64,000 bases of DNA from JACKDW01 sp964621785. Lineage in GTDB: Bacteria; Myxococcota_A; Polyangia; Nannocystales; Nannocystaceae. The translations under genes were made by a program, and so were the position numbers. Shown in pieces: positions 44,847 through 52,774 of the stretch. The stretch spans positions 6,288-70,287 of the forward strand of contig CAZUPD010000024.1 in assembly GCA_964621785.1 (NCBI GenBank), written 5' to 3'. Below the pieces are notes generated by a model, which saw nothing but the letters and a program-made list of their open reading frames with translations, made no database searches and had not been told where the DNA came from. How positions within the stretch are numbered: the stretch's first letter is position 1; every line of letters starts with the position of its first letter.

Positions 44847-45956
44847 ATGAATCTACAACCGTCGGACCTAGAAGTTCTTATTCTCGAGCAGGCAACCCCC
44901 CAACTGCGCGGAGAGGCCCACGGCGAGCACTGGCGCGACGAGATCCAGGCGCTCGCGGAGATCCGGACCGAGCTGTGTATGGTCAAAGGGTCGTTTACAT
45001 CGCGTGAGCAACTATTTGCAGTTGCACAGTTACACGTCCCGGCTCTCGCAGAATTCTCGGCTGACCTCGCCGACGAACTAGACGGAATCGCCAGGGCAGC
45101 GAACATCAGCCAGGCCCAAGCCGTGGTCCTCAACCACTACACCGATCTGCGAGATGTCCACCCGGCAGTTGTAGCAGCCGCCGACGATGACCCGGGAGGG
45201 TGCACCGCGCTGTATGTCCACGGGCCGGAAGGGCCCGTGCTCGGGCAAACATGGGATATGCATGGAACCGCGGCCCCGCATGTCCGCCTCCTGCAAATTC
45301 GTCCACCGGACAGTGATTTCGAGGTGATGTGTTTTACAATCGTCGGATGTCTCGGCATGACAGGCATCAACCAGGCAGGGGTCGGTGTGACGATCAACAA
45401 TCTCACGTGTACCGACGGACAGGTCGGTGTGATCTGGCCGGCACTTGTACGACGTATGCTCGAGCAACCTACGGCTGTAGAAGCACGTGACCTGTTGATG
45501 GGTACGACGCTCTCGAGTGGTCACCACTATATGATCGCCGATCGTAGCGATTTTTTTGGTGTCGAAACCACCGGGCAGCTCAAAATGGTGACGCAGACCG
45601 GAGCCAAAGCGGTCCACATGCATACCAATCATTGTTTTGACCCGGTTTTACGCATGCATGAAAGGGTTTCTCCTGTAAGTACAACGTTTCGGCGACTCGA
45701 ACTTGCAAGTACACTTTATGCCCAGAGTCACCCGCGCACCGCGTCCGAGATGTGGTCGTTCCTCGGCAGTCACGAGGGGTATCCCAAGAGTATCTGCTCG
45801 CACGTGGACGATGTGGATGGCGACCCATCGGCTTCCCGGACGTGCGGGGCGATGGTGATGGGTTGTCAGACCGGTGAGATTTTTGCCAGCCGCGGTTGTG
45901 TTCATCGACCGCCCCCGGAGCCGAAACGTTTGCAGCGTTGGCAGTCTGCTCCGTAA
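44847..45956 (+). CDS. C45-family (acyl-CoA:6-aminopenicillanic acid acyltransferase-type) Ntn hydrolase
   Basis: Protein of 369 residues. The nucleophile is expected to be Cys 119 in GGCTALYV. By family analogy it becomes N-terminal after self-cleavage before the Cys, so this would be a proenzyme with a 118-residue propeptide. GQTWDMH, VGCLGMTGINQAGVGVTINNL and the later ETTGQ and NH segments match the family. Members hydrolyse or transfer acyl groups on amines. It sits 7 bases after the fusion gene and 6 before an aminotransferase, so it probably acts on the same N-acylated amine. Confidence 0.9.
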   Translation: MNLQPSDLEVLILEQATPQLRGEAHGEHWRDEIQALAEIRTELCMVKGSFTSREQLFAVAQLHVPALAEFSADLADELDGIARAANISQAQAVVLNHYTDLRDVHPAVVAAADDDPGGCTALYVHGPEGPVLGQTWDMHGTAAPHVRLLQIRPPDSDFEVMCFTIVGCLGMTGINQAGVGVTINNLTCTDGQVGVIWPALVRRMLEQPTAVEARDLLMGTTLSSGHHYMIADRSDFFGVETTGQLKMVTQTGAKAVHMHTNHCFDPVLRMHERVSPVSTTFRRLELASTLYAQSHPRTASEMWSFLGSHEGYPKSICSHVDDVDGDPSASRTCGAMVMGCQTGEIFASRGCVHRPPPEPKRLQRWQSAP

Positions 45957-45962
45957 ATTGAG

Positions 45963-47204
45963 GTGAATATGCAACATTCTCAGGACCTCGCAACTGACCA
46001 ACGTGCGCGTGTGCTCGTGACCTGGTCAACCCAGAAACATGTCGCGCCACTCGAGATCATTGAGGCGCGCGGAGCAAGGTTTCGAACCCGTCGACACGGG
46101 TGGTTATGGGACCTCGAAAGTCAGGTCTACAACGTCAATGCCGGCCACGGGCACGACCATATTCGCAGGCGTATGCACGACCAGATCGATGCTGTGCCAG
46201 CAGCCAATCCCAACGCCGTGCTGCCGATCCGTGAGCAACTCGGACGCATGGTGTGTGAGCGAGCGGGATTCTCCAAGGCGTTTTTCACCACTGGTGGGTC
46301 CGAGGCGGTCGAGAACGCGATCAAGATGGCACGGCTTGTCACCGGCAAGACCCGTGTGATTACGCGTCGTCAGTCCTACCACGGGGCGACGTTGGCCGTG
46401 CTCGAGGTTGCGGGTGATCGTCGGAAAGATGCATTTGCACAGACAATGGCGCCGGGGCTACACATCGACGACCCGTACCCTTGGGAGCTGGAAAATGGCG
46501 TGTCCAACTGGGTCACGAGTCTGCAGCAACTGCTCGAGCGGATTGGTCCCGAAACGGTGGCCGCGATCCTACTCGAGGGGTTTACGGGGACCAACGGGAT
46601 GCAGCTACCGCCACCGGACTTTTGGCCCCGTGTCCGCGAGCTTGCCACTGCCCACAACATCCTCCTGATCGACGACGAGATTTTTAGTGGTTTTGGCCGC
46701 ACGGGTCGCTGGTTTGCATGTGAACATTGGAACATACGTCCCGACATGATGACGATTGGCAAGGGCCTGACCTCGGGCTATGCCCCGTTGGCGGGTGTGT
46801 TGGTCAGTCAATCGATCGCTGACCATTTCAATGATCATACACTTTGGTGTGGACTCACCCACTATGCCCACCCGGTTTCCTGCGCTGCGGCAGTTGGCTC
46901 GATGGAAGTGATCGCACGTGAAAAACTCGTCGAGCATGCCGACACCGTCGGGGGACAGCTCAGAAAAGCACTAGAGGAGTTGAGCGGAGGCAACCTCGGG
47001 ATCGTGGATATCCGTGGTTTGGGCTTGATGATCCGTGTCGAGCTCGATCGCGACGCTGGGCCGTACCACGCGATCATGCGCGAACGCGGCGTATTTTTGC
47101 CGACCCGCGACAATGCATTCTTCGTGTGTCCACCGCTGTGCCTGCCACAAAACGCTGTCCCTGAGATCGTTGGAGCACTGGCCGACGGGCTCGCGCAGGG
47201 CTAG
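45963..47204 (+). CDS. Class III PLP-dependent aminotransferase
   Basis: Protein of 413 residues with a complete active site: TTGGSEAVENAIKMARL, RRQSYHGATLA, LLIDDEIFSGFGRTGR and the PLP lysine K267 in MMTIGKGLTSGYAPLAG. It resembles omega-amino acid:pyruvate and adenosylmethionine/diamine-type transaminases; the substrate cannot be fixed. It is the third gene of the operon with the fusion protein and the C45 acyltransferase, 6 bases from the latter. The cluster thus has two intact aminotransferases and one dead copy. Confidence 0.92.
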   Translation: MNMQHSQDLATDQRARVLVTWSTQKHVAPLEIIEARGARFRTRRHGWLWDLESQVYNVNAGHGHDHIRRRMHDQIDAVPAANPNAVLPIREQLGRMVCERAGFSKAFFTTGGSEAVENAIKMARLVTGKTRVITRRQSYHGATLAVLEVAGDRRKDAFAQTMAPGLHIDDPYPWELENGVSNWVTSLQQLLERIGPETVAAILLEGFTGTNGMQLPPPDFWPRVRELATAHNILLIDDEIFSGFGRTGRWFACEHWNIRPDMMTIGKGLTSGYAPLAGVLVSQSIADHFNDHTLWCGLTHYAHPVSCAAAVGSMEVIAREKLVEHADTVGGQLRKALEELSGGNLGIVDIRGLGLMIRVELDRDAGPYHAIMRERGVFLPTRDNAFFVCPPLCLPQNAVPEIVGALADGLAQG

Positions 47205-47257
47205 GTGGCCCAACAAACGGCCCCTGCACCGAGCCAGTAGCAGGTTATCTTTGGGCC

Positions 47258-47476
47258 ATGTCGGAACGTGATGTCGAACGCGCGTGTACCCGTGAGCAAT
47301 TTGTCGAGGCCCTTCGGCGTGCAGCCGATGCCATCGAGCGTGGCGAATCGTTTCGGATCCAAGTTCAGCAAAAACGCTTCACCGTCCCGGTGTCGACGCA
47401 GTTCTCGATCGAACATGAAGTCGAGGGTCGCGACGAAGAGCTCGAGTTTCAGCTCAAGTGGCGACGGTTGATCTAA
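47258..47476 (+). CDS. Amphi-Trp domain protein
   Basis: Small protein of 72 residues. A helix (TREQFVEALRRAADAIERG) is followed by alternating beta strands with SFRIQVQQKRFTVPV and ending in LEFQLKWRRLI, the pattern of the amphi-Trp domain family. Function unknown. It is 53 bases after the aminotransferase stop and may be read through from that operon. Confidence 0.8.
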   Translation: MSERDVERACTREQFVEALRRAADAIERGESFRIQVQQKRFTVPVSTQFSIEHEVEGRDEELEFQLKWRRLI

Positions 47477-47530
47477 CCCCGTGTTCTGACTCTTGGGTCA
47501 GGTCGTTCGCTGCGAGGTCCGGACGACCGA

Positions 47531-47902
47531 TTAGACGTGCTGATCGACCAAAATCGTGTTGCCGTCGGGATCGGTTAGTGTGAAGTGGCCCGGGCCTTTG
47601 CCCTGATCGTCGAGTTGTCCGTTCGGTTCGATCCCAGCTGCGCGGAGTTTCCCCGCGAGCTCTCGGACATCGGTAAAGGATGATGGTGTCTTCTGGTCGG
47701 CATCCCAACCCGGGTTAAAGGTCAGGATGTTGCTGTCGAACATCCCCTGAAACAGACCGAGCACCGTGGTGCCGTTGCGTAGGATCAGCCAGTTTTGTTC
47801 GGCCACACCACCCACGGCCTCAAAACCGAGTTTTTCGTAGAAGGCCCGTGACGCGGCGAGGTCCTTGACGGCAAGGCTGACAGAGAAAGCTCCGAGTTCC
47901 AT
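47531..47902 (-). CDS. VOC-family (glyoxalase-like) protein
   Basis: Protein of 123 residues with the beta-alpha-beta-beta-beta vicinal-oxygen-chelate fold: FSVSLAVKDLAASRAFYEKLGF at the start and GHFTLTDPDGNTILV at the end. Such small proteins are glyoxalases, dioxygenases or resistance proteins. Metal ligands are not complete enough to decide. It follows the RlmE gene on the same strand after 59 bases. Confidence 0.9.
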   Translation of the reverse strand: MELGAFSVSLAVKDLAASRAFYEKLGFEAVGGVAEQNWLILRNGTTVLGLFQGMFDSNILTFNPGWDADQKTPSSFTDVRELAGKLRAAGIEPNGQLDDQGKGPGHFTLTDPDGNTILVDQHV

Positions 47903-47961
47903 GGCGATACCTTCGCATCAAATCGGACGCTTCGCCAATCACCCGATGTAGATGCAAGGGA

Positions 47962-48612
47962 TTACGCGGGGGCTTGATCCGCGAATGGCAGGCATGCTGA
48001 GGCCTTGAGGCCACGTCCGACGAGGTACTGTTCGGTCGACCCAGATCGGGTATTGCGGGCGTGGAATGGCTTTGCCTCTTGGTAGGTCGTTTGCAACTCG
48101 CGTAGGAGTTCGCGGAAGTTGCCCCCCTGAAAAACTTTGACGGCGATCCGACCTCCCGGGCGCAACACCTGGCGCCCGAGTTCAAACGCGCGTCGGCACA
48201 ACTGCTCGGAGTGGAAAACGTCGGTATGGCGATCGCCGGTCGTCTGGGGAGCCATGTCGCTGAGAACGACGTCAAACCGAATAAAATCCCCGTCGAAGGC
48301 TTCGTGCGGATTCCATGTGTATACATCTGCTACTTCGGATTCAACCCACGAGGGGAGTGCGAGCTCGACTTCCCGTAGATCGATTCCGTAGACGTACCCA
48401 TCTTCACCGACTTTGGTCGACACGTATTGCATCCACGAGCCCGGCCAACAGCCCAAGTCGAGCACGCGGTTGCGCGTTCGCAGCAGGCGGAATTTCTTGT
48501 CGAGCTCCTCGAGCTTGTAGATTGCACGGGCCGCGTAGTTCTCGCGTTTGGCCCGGCGATAGGCCGCGTCGTGTCGACCGGAGCGGTCGCTGAGTTTTTT
48601 GCGGCGTGCCAT
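47962..48612 (-). CDS. rlmE: RlmE/FtsJ-family 23S rRNA 2'-O-methyltransferase
   Basis: Protein of 216 residues from ATG 48612 (MARRKKLSDRSG). It has the substrate-side RAIYKLEELDKKF, the SAM motif VLDLGCWPGSWMQYVS, LSDMAP with the catalytic Asp, and AVKVFQGG with the catalytic Lys, as in RlmE, which methylates U2552 of 23S rRNA. GCWPG replaces the usual GAAPG. It lies after ribosomal protein L3 with a stem-loop between. Confidence 0.9.
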   Translation of the reverse strand: MARRKKLSDRSGRHDAAYRRAKRENYAARAIYKLEELDKKFRLLRTRNRVLDLGCWPGSWMQYVSTKVGEDGYVYGIDLREVELALPSWVESEVADVYTWNPHEAFDGDFIRFDVVLSDMAPQTTGDRHTDVFHSEQLCRRAFELGRQVLRPGGRIAVKVFQGGNFRELLRELQTTYQEAKPFHARNTRSGSTEQYLVGRGLKASACLPFADQAPA

Positions 48613-48623
48613 ACAATACGTGA

Positions 48624-48660
48624 TGATACAACAAAGCCTGCCTCGCATGCGGGCAGGCTC
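48624..48660 (-). terminator. Stem-loop after the ribosomal protein L3 gene
   Basis: AGCCTGCC (48635-48642) and GGCAGGCT (48652-48659) form an 8-bp stem. On the minus strand it is followed by TTTGTTGT. It lies 18 bases past the L3 stop, so it is a likely terminator separating L3 from RlmE. Confidence 0.75.
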
Positions 48661-48677
48661 TTGTTGCGGGATGAAAT

Positions 48678-49349
48678 CTAGCCCTTGTTGTTACCCTCGC
48701 GGATCGCCTTTTTGATGGCGTGACGCACGGTAATGTAGGAGTTTTTCGATCCGGGAACCGGTCCGCGCACGAGCAGCACACCCTGTTCGGGGAGGACGCG
48801 GGCGACGGTCATGTTTTGTTGGGTGAGGCGTTCGTTGCCCATGTGGCCGGCCATCTTTTTGCCAGGGAGGACGCGACCCGGCGTTTTGCGGCAGCCGATC
48901 GAACCGCCGTGGCGGAAGGACTCGTGGTTGCCGTGGGTACGTTGCTCACCGCGCATGTTGTGGCGCTTCATGACGCCTTGAAAGCCTTTGCCCTTGGTTG
49001 TACCGGTGACGTCGATCGACGCGCCGGCCTCGAACAGCGACAGCGGAACCTCGGCCCCGACCGCATATTGCTCGAGCACCGAAGCGGCCACGCGAAACTC
49101 GCGGACAATGTATTTGGGGCTGATGTTGGCCTGCTGGAAGCGGCCGAGCTCGGCTTTGGTACAACGCGAGGGCTTCTTCTCGTCGAAAGCGACGACCAGA
49201 GCGGAGTAGCCGTCGCGCTCAACGGTGCGATGTGCGAGGACCTGGTTGCCAACAGCACGAAGGACGGTGACCGGTACGCGGCGGCCATCCTTCTCAAAAA
49301 TTTGGGTCATGCCGATCTTTTTTGTGATCAGACCGAGTTGGAAGTTCAT
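48678..49349 (-). CDS. rplC: 50S ribosomal protein L3
   Basis: Protein of 223 residues, normal length, starting GLITKKIGMTQIF and containing the 3'-half signature RHNMRGEQRTHGNHESFRHGG and GRVLPGKKMAGHMGN. GGAG lies before the ATG. In nearly all bacteria this gene follows rpsJ and precedes rplD in the S10 operon. Here it stands between TatD and RlmE with its own terminator. It is either a second copy or a relocated sole copy. All expected motifs are intact. Confidence 0.95.
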   Translation of the reverse strand: MNFQLGLITKKIGMTQIFEKDGRRVPVTVLRAVGNQVLAHRTVERDGYSALVVAFDEKKPSRCTKAELGRFQQANISPKYIVREFRVAASVLEQYAVGAEVPLSLFEAGASIDVTGTTKGKGFQGVMKRHNMRGEQRTHGNHESFRHGGSIGCRKTPGRVLPGKKMAGHMGNERLTQQNMTVARVLPEQGVLLVRGPVPGSKNSYITVRHAIKKAIREGNNKG

Positions 49350-49443
49350 TGCAGTCTCCAGTTATCGGGTTGTTCTCGCCGGCCAAAGTGGTCGGGAGAA
49401 AGCTCCGATGGGAGCGGGACTATGGAGGAGCGGGCCGCAGCCG

Positions 49444-50283
49444 TCAACTGCTCGACGCAGCTGTCGGGGTGGGTAGATTCAACAGGCGCCGCGTGTTCTC
49501 ACTGGCGAGTCGGGCGAGCTCTCGGGCATCTTGTCGACGTTCAGCCGCGAGATGTGCGCAGGTAAAGGCGACAAAAGCCGGTTCATTTTTTCGCCCGCGA
49601 TTGGGGACAGGAGCGAGAAATGGAGCGTCGGTCTCGAGCAAAATCCGGTCGTCGGGACAGATGCGGGCTGCCTCACGCAAGGGAGCCGCCGTCGGAAACG
49701 TAGCGATCCCGGAAAACGAAATATGAAATCCCCGGTCGAGCCAACGCTTGGCCTCGTCGGGTGTGCCGGTAAAGCAGTGAACGATCCCCGGGTCGTCGCG
49801 CCGAGGATGTTCGTCGACGAGATGGAGTGCATCGTCATGGGCATCGCGGATGTGCAGGACAAGCGGCATGTCGAGTCGGTTTGCGAGTTCGATGTGCCGT
49901 GAAAATGCTTGCTGTTGCACATTTCTTGGCGAGTTGTCGTAGTAATAATCGAGTCCGGTCTCACCGATCGCCACCACGCGCTCACGGTTTTGCACAACCC
50001 GCTGCTCCAGTAGCACCATCGCTTGGTCGTCGACCGTGGTGCCGTCGTGGGGATGGATGCCGAGCGCCGCGAAAATCCGTGGATCGGAGTTGGCGAGGGC
50101 AAGTGCGCTATCGAATGCATCGAGTCGACATCCGATGTGGAGAAACTGTACGACCCCAGCCCGTGCAGCCCGCTGAAGTGTCGCCTCGAGGTCGTCGGAC
50201 ATCGGCGGGTAGTCGAGGTGGCAGTGACTGTCGATGAGCCCCGGGATCGACGGGGGAGCGACGCGAGGTTTTTTCTTGCCCAC
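49444..50283 (-). CDS. TatD-family metal-dependent hydrolase
   Basis: Protein of about 279 residues from GTG 50283; the frame is open to a TTG at 50301. The metal-binding motifs of the amidohydrolase-like TIM barrel are all present: DSHCHLD, GIHPH, IGETGLDYYY, LHIRDAHDD, VHCFTG and LETDAPFL. TatD proteins are 3'-5' DNA/RNA exonucleases or D-aminoacyl-tRNA-type hydrolases. First gene before L3 on this strand. Confidence 0.93.
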   Translation of the reverse strand: MGKKKPRVAPPSIPGLIDSHCHLDYPPMSDDLEATLQRAARAGVVQFLHIGCRLDAFDSALALANSDPRIFAALGIHPHDGTTVDDQAMVLLEQRVVQNRERVVAIGETGLDYYYDNSPRNVQQQAFSRHIELANRLDMPLVLHIRDAHDDALHLVDEHPRRDDPGIVHCFTGTPDEAKRWLDRGFHISFSGIATFPTAAPLREAARICPDDRILLETDAPFLAPVPNRGRKNEPAFVAFTCAHLAAERRQDARELARLASENTRRLLNLPTPTAASSS

Positions 50284-50506
50284 GGGCGCGGAGGGTAGCA
50301 AGTCGCAGAAACTTATCTAGCAGTTGTGGATTTTCTCGGCAGCGACTCGCTTGCCGATTTTGCTGCGTTCGGGCCCCGTGAATTTTACGGGAGCACCGAC
50401 TCACGGAGCCCAACCTCGACAAAATCTTGTGCGAGAGGCGGCATTCACCCCAAATATCCGAGACTGGGGAGTGCGTTGAGATTGGCAAGAACTGGTGAGA
50501 AACCAG

Positions 50507-51378
50507 CTACTGGTTGCGCGACCGGAATCGCAGAAGCAAAAATTTAACCCGCCGGACGTCACCAGCTGCCCGGCCGAACACCGCTTNNNNNNNNNNACCT
50601 TGCAGCAGTTGCAGAATCTGCCGGGCGTGACCGCTTCGACGGCCGCCCGCGAACCGGTGACATCGGTCGACGGCGGGAGCTTGGCCCAGACTTCGGCAAA
50701 TCGCTCGCGGGCCGCGAGGCAGCTGTGGAGCAGGGGAAAGGTCGCCATCGGGATACAGTGTCGATCCCAGTCTCGGCCCCACGGCGGGTCGACAAACAAA
50801 ATGTCGCGTTGTGGGTCGGTCACGACTGTCGGTAAGACCTGTTCAACGGTACCTGTTTTTACAGTCAGTTCTGTGCCGTAGCGCGCTGCGTTGTGGCGAG
50901 CATCAGCCGCACGCTTTGGGTCGCACTCGATTGCGGTGACACGACAACCCGCCCGGGCAAAGCCGATCGCATTCCCGCCACAGCCACAGCCTGCGTCGAC
51001 GACATGCACACCTCGGGCACGTTTGCCGAGTTCGAGGGCGAGCTGTTCCGGAGTCAGGGAAAATCGGCCCTCCTCGTCAAGGCGTACACCCGGACGCGAG
51101 AATCCGACAGATGTTTGGCGTCTGCGTCTCGCGTCTTCGAGTCGAGCCGCCCGGACAGCCGTCCGCGGCAGGGGGGGTGTACATCCGACGAGCACTCGCC
51201 GGCCGCCGAGACCGAGATTGCGCAACCGGGCTCCGAGGTCAGCCGCGTCGCTGCGGGGGAGTTGTGCCTGTGCCCGAACCCAGCCCCCCTCTGCGGTGAG
51301 GGACCAATCTCCGGGGCCGAGCAGTTGCCGACTGTCGAGCCAGTGCGGGAGATTTTGGACCGTCACCCGATGCGTCAC
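50507..51378 (-). CDS. TGS1-like (trimethylguanosine synthase-type) RNA methyltransferase, broken by assembly gap
   Basis: The SAM domain shows HVVDAGCGCGGNAIGFARAG, VTAIECDPKR and the catalytic ILFVDPPWG, matching the TGS1/PF09445 group of guanine-N2 methyltransferases. The N-terminal 100 residues are basic and unassigned. I prefer GTG 51378 because an earlier start at 51435 would abut the divergent gene. The 10-N gap at 50587-50596 shifts the frame. The 3' part ending KFLLLRFRSRNQ at 50507 looks like the true C-terminus, so the gap length is not 10. Bacterial members are poorly characterised. Confidence 0.8.
50587..50596. other. Assembly gap of 10 N
   Basis: Ten N inside the methyltransferase gene. 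The frames on either side suggest the real missing length is not a multiple that keeps the nominal frame. Confidence 0.97.
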
Positions 51379-51440
51379 CGGACAGATGGTAGCCGATCGG
51401 TGTGGTTGAGCACGGTCGAGATGATTGATATACAACCTCC

Positions 51441-51887
51441 GTGACGAACCGCGCCCGGACGACCCGACTGTTGTGTGGACTCGCGCTCGCTGTCGGACTT
51501 TCGACAGCCGGCTGCACCTGCGAAGACAGGCCTGAAGCCAGTATCGAGCTGTCCGCCCAGGGAAAGTCGGTCACGTGGACGACCGCAAAACTAGCCGAGT
51601 TTTCGCGGACCCAAGTCGCTGTCGACGACCACACCTATGAGGGCGTTGCGTTGGCGGATCTTCTCCAGGCCTCTGGTATCGAATCAGGTAGCGAGGTCGA
51701 GGTTGTCCTCGAGGGCAGTGACGGGTACCGGCAAACCATTTCATCGGAGCGCCTGTGGCAACCCGGGGTCATCATCGCCGACAGCGATCGCGGCCAAGCC
51801 CTGCAAAAAGACGGCCCCCTGCGGATGGTCGTCGAAGGCAGCCCCGGGCTCTCGGTCCGCAACCTCGTGCGGTTGCAAGTGCAGTAG
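51441..51887 (+). CDS. Small lipoprotein with sulfite-oxidase-like (molybdopterin-binding) fold
   Basis: Protein of 148 residues from GTG 51441, with lipobox LSTAGC. The mature part resembles a fragment of the molybdopterin-dependent oxidoreductase (SUOX) fold: YEGVALADLLQASGI, LEGSDGYRQTIS, GPLRMVVEG and VRNLVRLQV. It is much shorter than the enzymes and I see no Cys suited to bind molybdenum in the usual place. It is probably a cofactor-free derivative. Divergent from the TGS1-like gene. Confidence 0.75.
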   Translation: MTNRARTTRLLCGLALAVGLSTAGCTCEDRPEASIELSAQGKSVTWTTAKLAEFSRTQVAVDDHTYEGVALADLLQASGIESGSEVEVVLEGSDGYRQTISSERLWQPGVIIADSDRGQALQKDGPLRMVVEGSPGLSVRNLVRLQVQ

Positions 51888-52171
51888 CCGGGCTGGACTC
51901 GAACAGGCCGAGCGTGGCCAGAGAGAAACGGCTCGATCAACGACTTTGATGATGTCGCTCGTCAGGAGCGTAGCCGACATGGGCGCGAGCCGTGACGTGG
52001 GACGGGCGGTCGTTTCGAGCGTTCCGTCGCAAAATCCCGGAGATATGCTCCCATGTGCCACAATGCGCCTCGCTGGGGCCACGAGCCTGGCCAAAAAATC
52101 CTCCGGGGGTGTCACCTTCGACCCGCGCCTTCGTAGGAGTGATTGAACCCGGGTTTGGCGAGCAACGATTG
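51888..52171. other. Intergenic region before the ECF sigma gene
   Basis: 284 bp with no convincing gene. It should contain the sigma-factor promoter. I saw no strong inverted repeat or RNA element. Confidence 0.5.
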
Positions 52172-52774
52172 ATGAGTCTTTTTTGGCCCTCACGGGATGA
52201 CCGACAAGCTGATGACCTGTCGCGTGCGCGCGGCGGTGACTCATCCGCGTTTGCCCGCCTCTATCGCCAACTTCACCCCGACGTTTACCGATTTGTCCGG
52301 CGCCGCGTGGCTAATGTTGCGGATGCCGAAGATCTGACTGCCCGCGTATTTTGCAAGTTCATCGAGCGTATCGACCAGTTTGATCCCCGCCGTGGCAAGG
52401 TTCGCACATGGGTCCTGACCGTCGCTCGTAACCTCGTGATCGACCACTACCGTACACATAAGAACTCGGATCCGCTCGACACCCTCGAGCAGCCGCCGGC
52501 GAGTGCAGGCGAGTCTCCCCTCGACGGCCTGTTGACCCGCGAACGGGTTGAACACTTGCGTCTACAAATTTCCCAGCTCCCTGAGCAGACCCGTGAAATT
52601 TTAGCCCTGCGATATGCAGACGGTCTGCGCCATCGGGAGATAGCCGAGCTTCTCGGCATGAGTGAGGCCGCCGTCAAACAGCAGGTTTCACGCGCCCGCC
52701 ACAAGCTCAAAACCCATCTTCAACCCACATCCTCGAGCACTCGAGGTTCAGGAGCTGCCGACTATGCCATCTGA
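52172..52774 (+). CDS. ECF-type RNA polymerase sigma factor
   Basis: Protein of 200 residues from ATG 52172. Region 2 (about 25-95) has FARLYRQLHPDVYRFVRRR, DAEDLTARVF and KVRTWVLTVARNLVIDHYR. Region 4 (about 128-180) has LPEQTREILALRYADGLRH and the helix-turn-helix EIAELLGMSEAAVKQQVSRA. There is no region 3, as expected for the ECF group. It overlaps the following membrane-protein gene by 11 bases, the usual position of an anti-sigma factor. Confidence 0.93.
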   Translation: MSLFWPSRDDRQADDLSRARGGDSSAFARLYRQLHPDVYRFVRRRVANVADAEDLTARVFCKFIERIDQFDPRRGKVRTWVLTVARNLVIDHYRTHKNSDPLDTLEQPPASAGESPLDGLLTRERVEHLRLQISQLPEQTREILALRYADGLRHREIAELLGMSEAAVKQQVSRARHKLKTHLQPTSSSTRGSGAADYAI

